DNA of 64,000 nucleotides, from positions 1,302,001 through 1,366,000 of the forward strand of contig BRON01000011.1 of the NCBI GenBank assembly GCA_024345305.1, read 5' to 3'. The position numbers and the translations under genes are program-made. The stretch is from Mrakia gelida. Taxonomy: Eukaryota > Basidiomycota > Tremellomycetes > Cystofilobasidiales > Mrakiaceae. A model generated the notes under the pieces. It was not told where the DNA came from. It saw only the letters and a program-made list of their open reading frames with translations, and ran no database searches. Of the stretch, positions 12,590 through 23,072 are shown in pieces; the first letter of the stretch is position 1; the number at the start of each line of letters is the position of its first letter.

Positions 12590-13158
12590 TCTCCTTCGTC
12601 CCTTCGCCTCTCCCTCCCACTCCCCTCCCTCTCTCTTCTCTTCCGTTTCGAAACGAGCTTTACGTAGACCACCACCATCGTCGCCCTTCCTTTTTGCTTA
12701 ACGTTCCTTTTGCGCTTGCCCTTGAACTCTCTCTCCTTGCATTTTTCTCGTACCCTCGTTCCGCCCATCTCCTTGCTTCGATCTTAGAAAACCCCCATCG
12801 TCTCGCTTTTTTATTTTCCTAGACTCTAGATCCGCCTCGGTGGCTTGCTTTCCTTAGACTGATTCGGACCTATGCCTATCTCTACATGTGTTCTCGCGGT
12901 CTCCGTCTCTTCTCGATGTATCCAGAAAGAAGCGTGGTCGTGAAAATAGTTCGTGAAGGAAGAAAGCGAGAGGCGAGAAAAAGCCGAGGATCGAGGTAGA
13001 GGTATGTGCTAGGGAAGTGGAACGATATGCGAGACCGAGTAATGAATGAGGGTACAAGGGAAATAAAGTAGGGTAGTAGCTTGTGAGGGAAAGCGAGGAC
13101 AAAGAACAAATGAAAAGCAAAACCAAACCAACGAAACGAAACGCGTCCTCCTCCTCGT
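12590..13158. other. Convergent intergenic region, 3' UTRs
   Basis: This region separates the stops of the PRM10-like gene (plus) and the coiled-coil gene (minus). It is pyrimidine-rich at the left end and purine-rich at the right, consistent with two converging 3' UTRs. No gene was recognised. Confidence 0.45.
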
Positions 13159-16100
13159 TCAATCGTCCTCCTCGCCATAATGGAACAGCGTCTCCCCTCC
13201 TCCCCCTCCTCCCGAGAAGCTACTCGTTCTACTCATCCCCCCGCCCAACTTCCCTCCCTCCAACCACTCCTTCTCCTCCGGACTCGCATCGGCTTTCGCC
13301 TGGGCTCGTCGCGAACTGATGCTGTTGGATCGCTTGGGGAGGGAGAGTCCTCCTCCCCGACCTGAGGAGATCTTGGAGGCTTTGCGACGTTCTTCGGCGT
13401 CGAGGGTAGCTCTGCGAGGGAGGAATGACAATAACGGGGAAGGAAGACGTGTCAGTCGAGGAGAAGAGAGCGAGCGACGAAGAGGGAAAGGATGAATGTA
13501 CGAACAGCCTCGAGGAAACCATCTCCTCCGTCACCTCCGTCACCTCCGCACCATCCACCAAGCCTGGTGGCGAGGTCAAGTGAGGGAAGTACGAGATCTC
13601 GGAGTTGCTCCCTTCCAATCGATCCACCATCGTCGTCTCGAGTCGAGGAGAGGGTTGTCCGAGAGGCGAAGCAGCCGATCTGAAGCTCGCCACCGACGAC
13701 GATCCAGTGGAGAGTCGATGAGCTGATCTTCCGATGGCGTAGCCAGCCGACGAAGGTCTTCCTACTCCCAAAGCGTTCTGAGACGACGACGACGATCCTC
13801 CTCGAAGGACGTCGTCGTCTCCTTCTTCCATCTGAAGCTGCTTCTGCAGGAGCTCGACTCGTTCCCTCTGTAAACGATCCTCCTCTTCCTCGACTTCCTC
13901 CTCGAAGTTGACCTTCCTTCCGAGGGTTGGCGAGAGGGGAGATGGGTCTGGAGGTGCTCGAGGGGGAGAGACAGGGGCGGTGGAGAGTCGAAGGGGTCTG
14001 AGTTTGCCGTTTCCTGAGTTCGAGTTCGACGACGTCGAGTTGGGTTCAGGGAAGAAGGACGGAGGAGAGTTGACGACTGGAGAGGAGCTGGGAGAGAAGA
14101 AGTTGACGATCCCTCCTTTCCAATCGATGCTAGTCGGACGAGCCTTCTTGGGCTTGACGGGCGAGGAGGAGGTTGCGAGGGAGGGAAGAACTTTCGGAGC
14201 GCTCTCTCCCGAGACGAGTTCGGGTCGTTGGAAGGTGGAGAGAGGGATGGCGGAGACGGATTGAGATTTTCCGTGGTTGAAGCGGTTGGCAACGGGAGGA
14301 GGTGCTCGTGGAAGAGCGAAGGTGGTGAGGTTGTTGTTGCTGTTGGATTCGGTGATGGTTTTGGAGACGTCCTGAGCTGTGCGACGACTTGGGGAGCGGG
14401 CCTTGTCGAAGCTTCGACCCGATACGGCTCTTCGGACAGAGTTCTGGAGGGAGTGACCGTTGTCTGAATGGTGCAAAAGAGCAAAAGTGTGAGCATCGAG
14501 ACTCGCGACGCGTCGAACGAGAGAAGAGCGACGAACCTGCACTGAGAACGTCCTCGAACCCATCGATCGACATGATTCGATCCAAGATCTTGGAACAGTA
14601 GAGGGTAAGAGCCTTGTTCGCTTCCTTGAGATGCTTGACTTCCGATCGAAGAGCTGAGTCGAAAGAAAGAGAGTTTCGAAAGCCAGTCAGTTTCGTCCCT
14701 CGACGCGTCGACCTTCTCAAACTCAATCATCAACTCACCTTCCCCATCGTCTCCCTTCTCCAGCTTCCTCAACCCTCCCTCCTCCACTCCCTCCTCAGCT
14801 CGTCCAAGCTCAGCAGCTGTCGAAGCAACAACCGAGAAGAAGTTCGAACGTCAGTTCTCGAGTTCTTTCTCGTCGTCTCCAAAATCTCGACGTCGACGCA
14901 ACTCCCTCTTCTCGAAGCTCGAGCGACTCACCCAAATCAAGTCCACTCCCCGTAACGGCCCAATCTCCCAACACCTCCCCAGTACTCTTCTTCCTCTTCA
15001 CCATCCCCAGCACTCCCGCCCCTTTGAGAACCCTCTCCACCTTCTCCTTCTTCCCTCCACCCAAAGTCTTGTTCTTCCCAGCTCGAGGAGTCCTCCTCAC
15101 GTCCTCCTCGCTCTCATCCCCCTCAAGAACCAACCTCTCCCCGTCCCTCCCTCCCTCCTCCTCGTTCCCTCCAAACGCAGGATCCAGCTCCTCATCCTCC
15201 GTGTTCAGATCCACCTCCAGTCTCTCGACCAGCTCAGGATCAAGGAGTTCCTCGTCCTCCTCGTGCACCGATCCAAGGGAGCCTCGCGACCTCCTGCCTT
15301 TCCCGTTGAGGTTGCTGTTGCTGTTGTTCTGATCCGACGCTCGGTTGTACGTCCATTCGTCCTCCTCTTCCCCGTCCGGCGAGCTGGTTGTGGTGGAGGT
15401 GTTATCGGGCGAGGAAGTGTTGGATCGATCGAGGAAGGAGGAAGAGGTGTTGGAGGAGGAACGAGGGTAGGTTCGAGAGAGGAGTTCGTTGTTCCCCATT
15501 TTGCCAGAGAGGGTTCGTTCGACGAGGAGGAGGGAGAAGGATTCGATTTCTTCCTGTGAACACGCGAAAGCCCAGTCAGAAAGGGAAGGGACGAGGGAGG
15601 GAAAAGGGGAGGACGCGACGGGAACGAAGTTTTACCTGAAGCTGAACGTTCATCTCCTTCAGATCGCTCATCTCCTCCTTGCTCCTCTCGAGGGCTTCCT
15701 GTAGAGACTTGTACCCGACCTCCATGGTCTCGACGTCCCTCTTGAGGTCCTCCTTCTCGCTGACCTCGTTCTTGAGAAGCTTGGACAAGCGAGATGTCTC
15801 GAGCGTGAGCTGAGCGAGGGATTTCTGATCTTGCTCGTCGGCTGGGAAGGTGAAGGAGGTTGGAGAAGGCGAGGGAGAGGTAGAGTTGGGTAGGGGAGAG
15901 GGTTGCTGGCGGCGGGAAAGGGTGAGAAGGCGGGACTTCAGGTGCTGGAGGAAGAGAGATGACGGGAAGAGGAGGTGTGAGCGCGACGCGTCGAAACGCA
16001 ACGGGAGGTTTCGCTCGAAGCAAGAGAGGGAGGAAGAAGAGACGAACCTGCTCGTTATCATAGAGAGCTTTTCGTTCCGCTTCGAAGCTCAGCGTCTACG

Positions 16101-17049
16101 TATCCCCATGACAAACCAACGAGAAGGATGATCAGCTCTCTCGCTCGAGCTCGTCCCTCCTCCTCTCACTTCCCTCCCTCGCTCCTCTCGACTCACCTGT
16201 TCCGAGTACCTCTTATCCGTCTCCCGCTTCTCCCTCTCCAGTTCCGTGACCCTCTCCCTCAGCTTAGCCATGATCTCCAACTTGGAAGCCATCTCACTCT
16301 CCGAACGAGCCTGCGAACAAGAACGAAGATCGAAAAGGGGGGTGAGCTCACTCGTCGCTCTTCTCGAAGGTGATGGTACCCGAAGGACACTCACGTTCAC
16401 CCGTTCGAGTTCCTCCTCCGTCTGGGAATGCTGAGCCAGAAGATGAGTGATCTCGTCGTTCGTTGTCTGCAAGGTATCCCTCGCTTGAGAGATCTCGGAG
16501 AGTTGAAGTTGATGCTGGCGAGACGAGGAACGAGGCGCGGGGGGAGGAACAAACAAACGAGGAACGGGATGAGTTCTGCCTCGTTTTTCGTATAGAGTTT
16601 AAGCGAGACGTGTTGTTGGTTGAGAAGGAGAGACTCACTCGTTCACTCTTTTCCCATTCTCCCCTGAGAACTTTGATCAACTCCTCCCTTGAGAACCTCC
16701 TCAGCTCTTCATCTCCCAGATCCTTGAGCTCACCTCCCCCCGTTCCTCCCCCTCCTTTCTTCCCTCCTCCCAAAGGCGAGCCCTTGAGCCCTTTCCCTCC
16801 CGCTGGCGAAGAAGAGGAAGAAGAGCCGTTGGTGGATTTGGAAAGGAGCCCTCCTGCTGCTGCTGCTGCTCGAGCTGAGAGGGGGGAGGCTGCTGAAGAA
16901 GAGGTCGAGGAGGAGAGGAGCGTTCGACTCCCAAGTTGCGAGTTGAGGGGAGGAGGAGAACGAGAGAGCGTAGAAGTAGAGGACGAGGTGGAAGAACGGC
17001 GAGAGGAGGAGGAGTGAGGTTGTGGGGGTATATGCTCTGAGAAACTCAT
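13159..17049 (-). CDS. Ser-rich coiled-coil protein with conserved YCSKILDRI motif
   Basis: Minus-strand gene from ATG 17049 (MSFSEHIPPQPHSSSS) to TGA 13159-13161, in about ten exons. The N-terminus is a low-complexity Ser/Gly/Ala region. Several coiled-coil exons follow: ISQARDTLQTTNDEITHLL, MASKLEIMAKLRERVTEL and RLSKLLKNEVSEKEDLKR. An acidic disordered block of about 200 residues comes next. A short, strongly helical exon near 14540-14655 reads LKEANKALTLYCSKILDRI, followed by MSIDGFEDVLSA; this looks like a conserved functional motif. The last two exons are again Ser/Pro-rich and end in HYGEEDD. Similar coiled-coil proteins are common in fungi, but I cannot assign a function. A septation or cytoskeletal scaffold is only a guess. 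Three of its introns hold GACGCGTC (14508, 14702, 15985). Confidence 0.7.
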
Positions 17050-17572
17050 CCTAGAGGGACGATCAGGCGAGGGAGGGAGGAGGGAGGGAGGGTCGATGGG
17101 TGGTGCTTCAGGGGGTATCGGTTCGTTCGTTCGATTCTTTGATCTCCACGTTTTGCTGCTGGTGGGGAGGAGGAGAAATAATCTCGAGATGGGTGATGGT
17201 TGGTAGAGAGTAGAGAGGAGGGCGTATGGGCGTCGTTTCTGGTTGCGTTTCCCCTGTGAGCCAGCGCTAGGAGGTCGTCGACGTTGCAGGGGAGGGAGGG
17301 AGGAGGAGGAAGCTCAACGAAAAGGACCCAGCTTGATCGAGGGCGAGGCGGGCAGTCTCACCACTCAAGGCGAGCCTTTCCGAAGTGTGCTAAAGGAGGG
17401 GAAGTGAGGTCTTCCTACAGACGAGGGAAGTGGGGAGACAAGAGAGAATGAAGATCGTATAGAAAGGGAGTGAGAGGTAGAAAGACAGCGAGGCGAGAGA
17501 GGGGAGAAAGGAGAGGAGGGAGGTCGGAGGGAGGTTGGTTGTTGAGCTTCGACGAAGCGAAGAGAGTTGTTC
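17050..17572. other. Intergenic: coiled-coil gene promoter and FAM32A 3' UTR
   Basis: Both flanking genes are on the minus strand, so this is the promoter and leader of the coiled-coil gene plus the 3' UTR of the FAM32A-like gene. It is rich in GGGAGG runs. Nothing else is supported. Confidence 0.4.
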
Positions 17573-18214
17573 TTAACCAGGTCCGACTCGGGGGATATCG
17601 TGATGCCTGAAGAGAAGCAGATCATTGAGAAGAGAGTCAGCTTCAAGCTCGGAGGGCAGAGACGAGAGAGGGAAGGAAGGAAGAGCTCACTCTGAAAGCG
17701 CCTCGAGCTTGTTGTTGAACTCGTGAACCCGATCCTTATGCGTCAACGAAGCGGATTTTGCGACTCGCTCGGCGAGCTATACATCAACAACATCCCGACC
17801 CGACAAGATCATCAGCTTCTACTCCCATCTCGACAAAGAACGAGACGGAACGAAGGCAAGGACGTCGAACTCACCCTTTCCCTCTGCATCTCCTCAAACC
17901 GTCTCTCAGCCTCCGTCTTCCTCCTAGATCCACCAGCAGCTCCATCCGCTCCCTCTCCACTCGTACCCCGAATCTCATCCTTGGGTTTCGATGAGGATTT
18001 CGACTTCTTCTTCCTAATGAAGGGACGAGCCGAACGCGAAGGGAAGGAAGGAGGTCAGCTTGAGCTTCCGTTCGATTTATCTTTCTCTTCCTCGAACGTG
18101 GCCTCCCAGAAGGGTATAGTAAAGGGGAGATGAGGCTTACTTCTTTGATCCACCAGCTCCTTTGAGTTTGAGGGAGCCTCCAGCGACGTTGGCGTAATCC
18201 TGAGACGACGACAT
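17573..18214 (-). CDS. FAM32A-like protein
   Basis: Small basic protein of the FAM32A/DUF1754 family, whose human member is a spliceosome-associated factor that aids exon ligation. The start ATG 18214 gives MSSSQDYANVAGGSLKLKG, matching the family's GPLKLKG N-terminal motif. It is followed by a Lys/Ser-rich linker with KKSKSSSKPKDEIRG and then RKTEAERRFEEMQRKR. The next exon has VAKSASLTHKDRVHEFNNKL, and the last adds EHHDIPRVGPG. These correspond to the family's THKQRVEDFN and EHYDIPKV blocks. The stop TAA is at 17573-17575. The GA|G codon of the Glu before HHDIP is split by the final intron. A gap of 128 bp separates it from the divergent F-box A start, so the promoter is probably shared. 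Confidence 0.88.
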
Positions 18215-18342
18215 GGCGGTTTGAAGTTGAACGAACGCGAGCTTCGCTTTCCCTTGCCGTTGCCTTTGGGTCGCGGCCGACCACGACAAGCTTACTTTTT
18301 CTTCCGTGCTGTGGCTTGGATCTGTTCCCGTGACCATCCTCT
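18215..18342. promoter_or_regulatory. Short divergent promoter, FAM32A / F-box A
   Basis: Only 128 bp separates the two divergent start codons, so both core promoters must lie here. No TATA box was seen. Confidence 0.45.
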
Positions 18343-19825
18343 ATGACCTCTCAAGTAAGTCGTCTCGAATCGAGATGGAGTTCAACGGTCCTGGGGCCAA
18401 GGATCGAGCTGACCTGCCCAGCGCCCTCCCTCCCTCTCTTCTCTCAGCCCATCGCTTCCTCCTCCTCCTCCAACATCTCCACCCATCTCAGCACATCTCA
18501 GTCAGCCAGAGCGACCCAGAACGTAGGACCGGAAGCCTCGATGTCTTCCCAACTCGCTCAGATCTTCGCCCTCGTCGGTCAACTCCAGTCGGCGAGCGAA
18601 GCTCAACTCTCGACGAACGCTCGTCTCTCGTCGGAGATCGAGGGTCTCAGGAGGACCGTCGAGGATCAGGATCGAGTCATCGGAGAGCTTTCGAGGTCGT
18701 CTGGAGGGTTCTGGGTGTGGGAGAGTGAGAAGGGTGGAGACAGGGGACGAGGTCGATGGGTTCATTCACTGGTGAGCTCGCGTTTCCGTTCTTCTTCCGC
18801 TCCCTTCCCTCTCGTCCCCCCTCAGCTTTATATGTCCTTCCTTGACTCCTTTTGGGTACTGATCCAAGCTCGTTGGCTATCCTTATCTTTCTCTCAGGAG
18901 AAGTACAGGTTGCCTTCTCCCAGCATCGCTCGTCGCGAAGGACCCCCAACCTCCCTCGACTCCCTCCCCGTCGAACTCCTCTCCAACATCCTCGCGCTTC
19001 TCAGTCGATCGGAGCAGGCTTCGATGTGCTCCACCTCTATGAGGTTCCTCGATCTAGCCACGAAACCGCTCTACAAGAAGGTCAAGGTCGATATGAGAGG
19101 AGCGGTCCTCTTCCTGAACGCGAGAGTCAGTTCAAATCATTTTCTCCTCCTCCTTCGAGACTCGGTCGAGCCAATTGAGGGTTCCTTTCAAGTTACTGAC
19201 TCTGTGGTTTGTTGTCTTTCTTTCTCTCCTACTCCAGCTCAGCACCCCCCTTCCCCCCTCCTTCGAACGCGTCCATCCCTTCCTCCACGCGACCGTCATC
19301 CTCCTTCAAGCTTCCCGTCCCTTAGTCGTCGCCACTCCCCCCCTCAACGTAAGCGGAGAGTCCCTCCCTCTCAATCACCTCGCCATCTCCCTTGGCGGGC
19401 ACAGTAATCCGACAAGCGTCTACGAGACCTGGTCTCCGATCCTTCGCCTCTTCGACCCGCGCGTCTTCCACATCACCTGCGCCCACGGAAGGAGGACACC
19501 TCCTACTCTCGCTCGGAATCCCGAGTCCTTCCTAACCTTCCTCGACTCGTGGTCTCACCTGGAGAGGGTTTCCTGCTCGGGAAGGGGCACGTTGGTGTAC
19601 TTCAAGGAGGTCGGAAACGGAAGGAAGCTGTTCATCTTGCCTTCTCGGCGATCCAGTCCAGAGGACGAGGTGGAAATATCTTTGTCCGTGAACTGTTTAG
19701 ATGGGACAACGTGGGAGCTGGGGTTGGAGGACGAGGACGCGTTGGAGCGCCTGTTGAAGCAACCGTTCGCGCTTGAGAAGGAGGAGATTTTGAATTTTAG
19801 CGTTGAGTTTAACGTAGACGTTTGA
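18343..19825 (+). CDS. F-box-like protein A
   Basis: Four exons. ATG 18343 encodes MTSQ, then an intron with a CTGAC branch site, then a Ser-rich segment and a heptad-like coiled coil (LSSEIEGLRRTVEDQDRVI). A short Trp-rich block follows (GELSRSSGGFWVWE). After the next intron comes EKYRLPSPSIARREGPPTSL and the F-box: SLPVELLSNILALLSRSEQA, ending FLDLATKPLYKKV. F-box proteins recruit substrates to SCF ubiquitin ligases through Skp1. The C-terminal half (LNHLAISLGGH, WSHLERVSCSG) resembles a degenerate LRR-like or beta-rich substrate region. The stop is TGA 19823-19825. Exon structure and the DRVIGELSR...GG-W-WE block are shared with F-box D, so these are paralogs. ATG 18541 (MSSQLAQIF) is an alternative start. 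Confidence 0.72.
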
Positions 19826-20110
19826 TAGATACTCCAGGGTAGCATGCATACGATGTTGTCTCAAATACCGAGGCTCGATCGTCCGGTCTTGCTGGATGAC
19901 CGCGACGAGGGATGGGCTGGGGCTGGACGTCTCGAACGTCGACGCGTCTTCGCCGCTCGAAGGCGAAGTCAATTTCAAGAAAGCTCGAGACGAGGTTGGC
20001 AAATCTGAACAATCATCGACTAACTCCATATTCCTCCTCTCGTAGCTAAGGGACCCTCCCACCACAACCACCAACGCTAAAGCTGACCCTCGTCCTCGCT
20101 CCTTGTCGTT

Positions 20111-21402
20111 TCACCACGTCGGCTTGAAGCAGAAGCGCTTGTGCCTCTGCCAGTCGGCTTTTTGATGTTCTGAAGCGACGAGGAGTAGAAATGATGTCAG
20201 CAGAGGTATGCGAGGAAAGAAGACGGTCGAGCCGGCGAACCCTTCGAGCAGTAGCGAACAGCGATGCACTGAAGGGAAAGACGCGTCGAGAACCAAAGGT
20301 CAGCGAGGTTTGACGAACAAGAGAGGAAGAAAAGGAGACGAAGTGACTCACCCTCGAACACGTCATCATCTCTTCTCCCTCTTGCATCTTGGTACAGGTC
20401 GAGTCCTCCTCCTCCGTCCCGGCGGCGACTCGCTGCTCGCACGCCCACCAGACCAGTGGTACGCCATGGCTTCCCCTCGGCATTTTGTCCTCCGCTGCAC
20501 ATTCAAGAACGGTACAGATGATATCTACTGGAACTCCAGTGTGGGTGGTGAGGGCTGCTTCGATTTCGGGGAGCTCGCGTTTCCGGAGTCGAGCGGCGAG
20601 GGTGCGAAGAGATCGGCTGGAAGTTGGAGGGAGGGAGGGGAGGGGTAAGGCGGCTGGAAGGTGCTCGCTGAGGATTGTGGAGAGGTGGCAGAGGGCTTCG
20701 ATGATGTTTGCGACCGCAGCTGAAGCGCCGGGGATGTCGTAGTCCTACAGAGAAGGGAAGAGGGCGAAGACAGGATGATCGTGAGCTTCGATTCTAAGGG
20801 ATTCAGAAGAGGGAAAGCGACCAGCATCATTGCGTACCTTCATGACGTTAGTGATCCCGTCTGTCAAGTCGATCACCGTATCAACGACTTTGAGGAAGAA
20901 GGTGGAGGCTTCGTTGGGGAAGTCGCGAACGAAGCGAGGCAAGGAGGAAGCGCTGTTGACGATGAGCAGGCCAAAGACATGTACGTAGCTGGTGAGGATT
21001 TCGCGCGCTGGTGGGGTTCCTTCGAAGTGGGTTCCCAATGCGATGAAGCTGCGAACTAGGGATGGAAGGTATAGGGAGGCGAACTCTTCCTGAGCAAGAG
21101 GGACGAGAGCGAAGCGGGAGTCAGACCTGAGTCGAGGTTAGTCGAAGCCGCTGCTCAAACGAGGAGACTGACGCCGGAAACTGATGGATCCTCCGCTTTA
21201 CTCAGATGCAGCTTGATCAGCTGAACAGATGAGGGAGGGGGAGGTCAGGGTGGGTGGGGCATGGCGATAGGGAAGGAGATCGACTCACCTCTGTCCGCTC
21301 GCGGGCCTCCTCGGCTGTTTCCGTTGTTGTAGCTGGTGCAGCGCGACCATCCTTGCTGAGATTAAGGAGCTGCGCTACAGTGTCCGACAGCGAGTCCTCC
21401 AT
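20111..21402 (-). CDS. MYND zinc-finger protein 3
   Basis: Minus-strand gene from ATG 21402 (MEDSLSDTVAQLLNLSKDG) to TGA 20111-20113. The exon order matches MYND 4 at 34592: the EEAR-containing first exon, a short LIKLHLSKAEDPS exon, a helical exon, then an exon ending in EGEEMMTCSR. The zinc finger continues CIAVRYCSK and, after an intron with a GTTCG donor, EHQKADWQRHKRFCFKPTW. The first knuckle is C-x14-C (CEQRV...DSTC) instead of C-x2-C, and His replaces one canonical Cys, as in EGLN1-type MYND fingers. It is divergent from F-box B with a 202 bp shared promoter. The role is unknown; MYND domains usually bind proline-rich partners. Confidence 0.8.
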
Positions 21403-21604
21403 GCCGAGAGAAGAGAAGAAAGGGGAAGGGGGAGAAGGAGGGGAGGGGAGGGAAGGGAAGGGAAGGGAAGTCGACGTCGAGCTCAACTTCGAACTCTTTG
21501 AGCTCGTCTCTTCTTCTCTACCGACTCCTTCCTGTTCCAAAACCACGTGTTTCCCTTTCCATTTTTCTTTCGCCCACCCTTGAACCTCTCATTCTTGCTC
21601 TGGA
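21403..21604. promoter_or_regulatory. Shared divergent promoter, MYND 3 / F-box B
   Basis: These 202 bp separate two divergent ATGs. The half nearest MYND 3 is a G/A-rich tract with repeated GGGAA units. The middle has GTCGACGTCGAGCTC and a CACGTG E-box-like site at 21544-21549. The same order is found in reverse complement at 34393-34591, where CACGTG reads CACTTG. Confidence 0.6.
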
Positions 21605-22981
21605 ATGGATCTCATCCTCGCTCGAATCGATCAACTCGAGGAACAAGCTCGCCAACAAGCTTCCTCCATCTCGCTCCTCTCTTCCGAGAACCGTCAGTTC
21701 TCCTCCCTGGTCCAAGCTCAGGACCGTCTCCTTGGAGAAAACGAACGGGAGAAGTTCCCTTTGGGAAGATGGATACAAGGATCAGGTCTGGAAGGAAGGA
21801 AGACAGCTTGGGAATGGAGTCTAGTAAGCCCTCTGATCCAGCGACTCGTTGAGCTCGAGCTCCGCCTCTCCCTTACCTCCCTCCCTCGTCTGATCCTTCC
21901 CTCCTCTCGCCTTCACATCGACAGAGCAACTTCAAGAAACCTCCCCCGCTCGCTCCTCCCTCAACTCCACCCGCTTCTCAAGCAGGAAATCCCTCCTTTT
22001 CACCTCCCTCTCTCCTCCTCTTCCCAACCGAGCTCCTCAGCTTGATCCTCTCCTGCCTCCAACCGAGCGAGCTCCCTCCAGCTTGCCTCGTTTCCTTCCT
22101 CTTCCTCCAACTCGCTTCCGAACATCTCTATCGAGACATTTCCATCTGGATCGATCAAGCCAAGCTCCTCTTTTGCTCTCGAGTAAGTCCAGTTGAGCTT
22201 TCTCTCGTTCGAGCGCATACAACGAGCTCACCTCGTCCTCGTTCCTCCCTCTTCCCAGGACGTCCGAGGCATCCCTCGTCTTCAACCCTTCCTCTCCCTC
22301 GAGAAGATCCATCGAATCACTCTCGAGAGACCCACGAGAAGTCCCAAACCGAAACCGAAACCCTTCTCCGCGACATCGAACCCGATCTCTTCCCTCGCGT
22401 TCAACTACTACTCCCTCCCTGGATCAGACGACGACGACGACGAACAGGAAGGGGAGGAGAAACAGGACTTCTTCCTCACCCGCTACGACCCCACCGAATC
22501 CACTCCTCTCCCTCTCACCCACCTGGTCGTCAAATTCGACTACGACGCCGAAGGAGACCTCGAGTCCCTCTCTCCCCTCCTCGCGATCCTCAACCCAACC
22601 ACGCTCCGTCTGGAAGGTCCAACTTTCGAAGGACCCGTCCCTCTCCGCCTCGAGGACCCAGAAATCGAGTGGATCTACTCGTGGTTCAGACTCAAGGAAG
22701 TTGTGTTCGTTGGTGAGAGTGTCATTGAGGATGAAAGTGTGGAATCGTGTTTGGAGAGGAGCTTCGCGCCGTTGGAGGAAGAGGGAGTGTTTCGGTACGA
22801 GTTGAGGTTGGAGTTCAAAGGGACTGCTCCGGATCAGGTGAGGAGGTTTGGGAGTGGGGAGTTGGGGAAGAGGTTGAGGATTGCTGGTGCGAAGACGGAG
22901 GATGGGGAGGAGGGAGGATTGGTGGTGGAGAAGGCGGTTTTGGTTGCGAGGTTCGTCGCGTCGAGGGAGGAGGAGGAGTGA
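21605..22981 (+). CDS. F-box-like protein B
   Basis: Three main exons. Exon 1 begins MDLILARIDQLEEQARQQ, a short coiled coil nearly identical to the start of F-box D, and ends at a Trp-rich block (TAWEWSL). Exon 2 begins SNFKKPPPLAPP and carries the F-box: LFPTELLSLILSCLQPSEL, then FLFLQLASEHLYRDISI. It ends DQAKLLFCSR at the intron position used by all four F-box paralogs. Exon 3 starts DVRGIPRLQPFLSLEKIHRI, contains an acidic DDDDDEQEGEE loop, and has WFRLKEVVFVGES, shared with F-box C. The tail is ARFVASREEEE with a TGA stop at 22979-22981. It is probably an SCF substrate-recruiting subunit, inferred from the F-box alone. Confidence 0.75.
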
Positions 22982-23072
22982 TTTGAGACGGCGAGACGAC
23001 TGCTGCTGTTGTTCTGGCTTTCTTAGCTTTGCCTGTAGGTTGCGATGTAGTCATGAGTTCATGCATTCATCA

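Larger units (their letters stand above)
20111..22981. repeat. Inverted duplication, left arm (MYND 3 / F-box B)
   Basis: This MYND(-)/F-box(+) pair corresponds, in reverse orientation, to F-box D(-)/MYND 4(+) at 33059-35886. Similarity covers both start regions and the intergenic promoter, and both coding regions share exon order. The coding parts have diverged much more in the F-box genes than in the MYND genes. Confidence 0.7.

Noticed and set aside
15205..16023. Minus-strand open frame of 272 codons in the coiled-coil gene
   Set aside because: It crosses the splice sites of that gene and is in a different frame from its coiled-coil exons.
21420..21470. GGGAA/GGGGA repeats as telomere-like or CRISPR repeats
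   Set aside because: They are irregular purine runs in a promoter with no spacer structure. Similar tracts precede many genes here.
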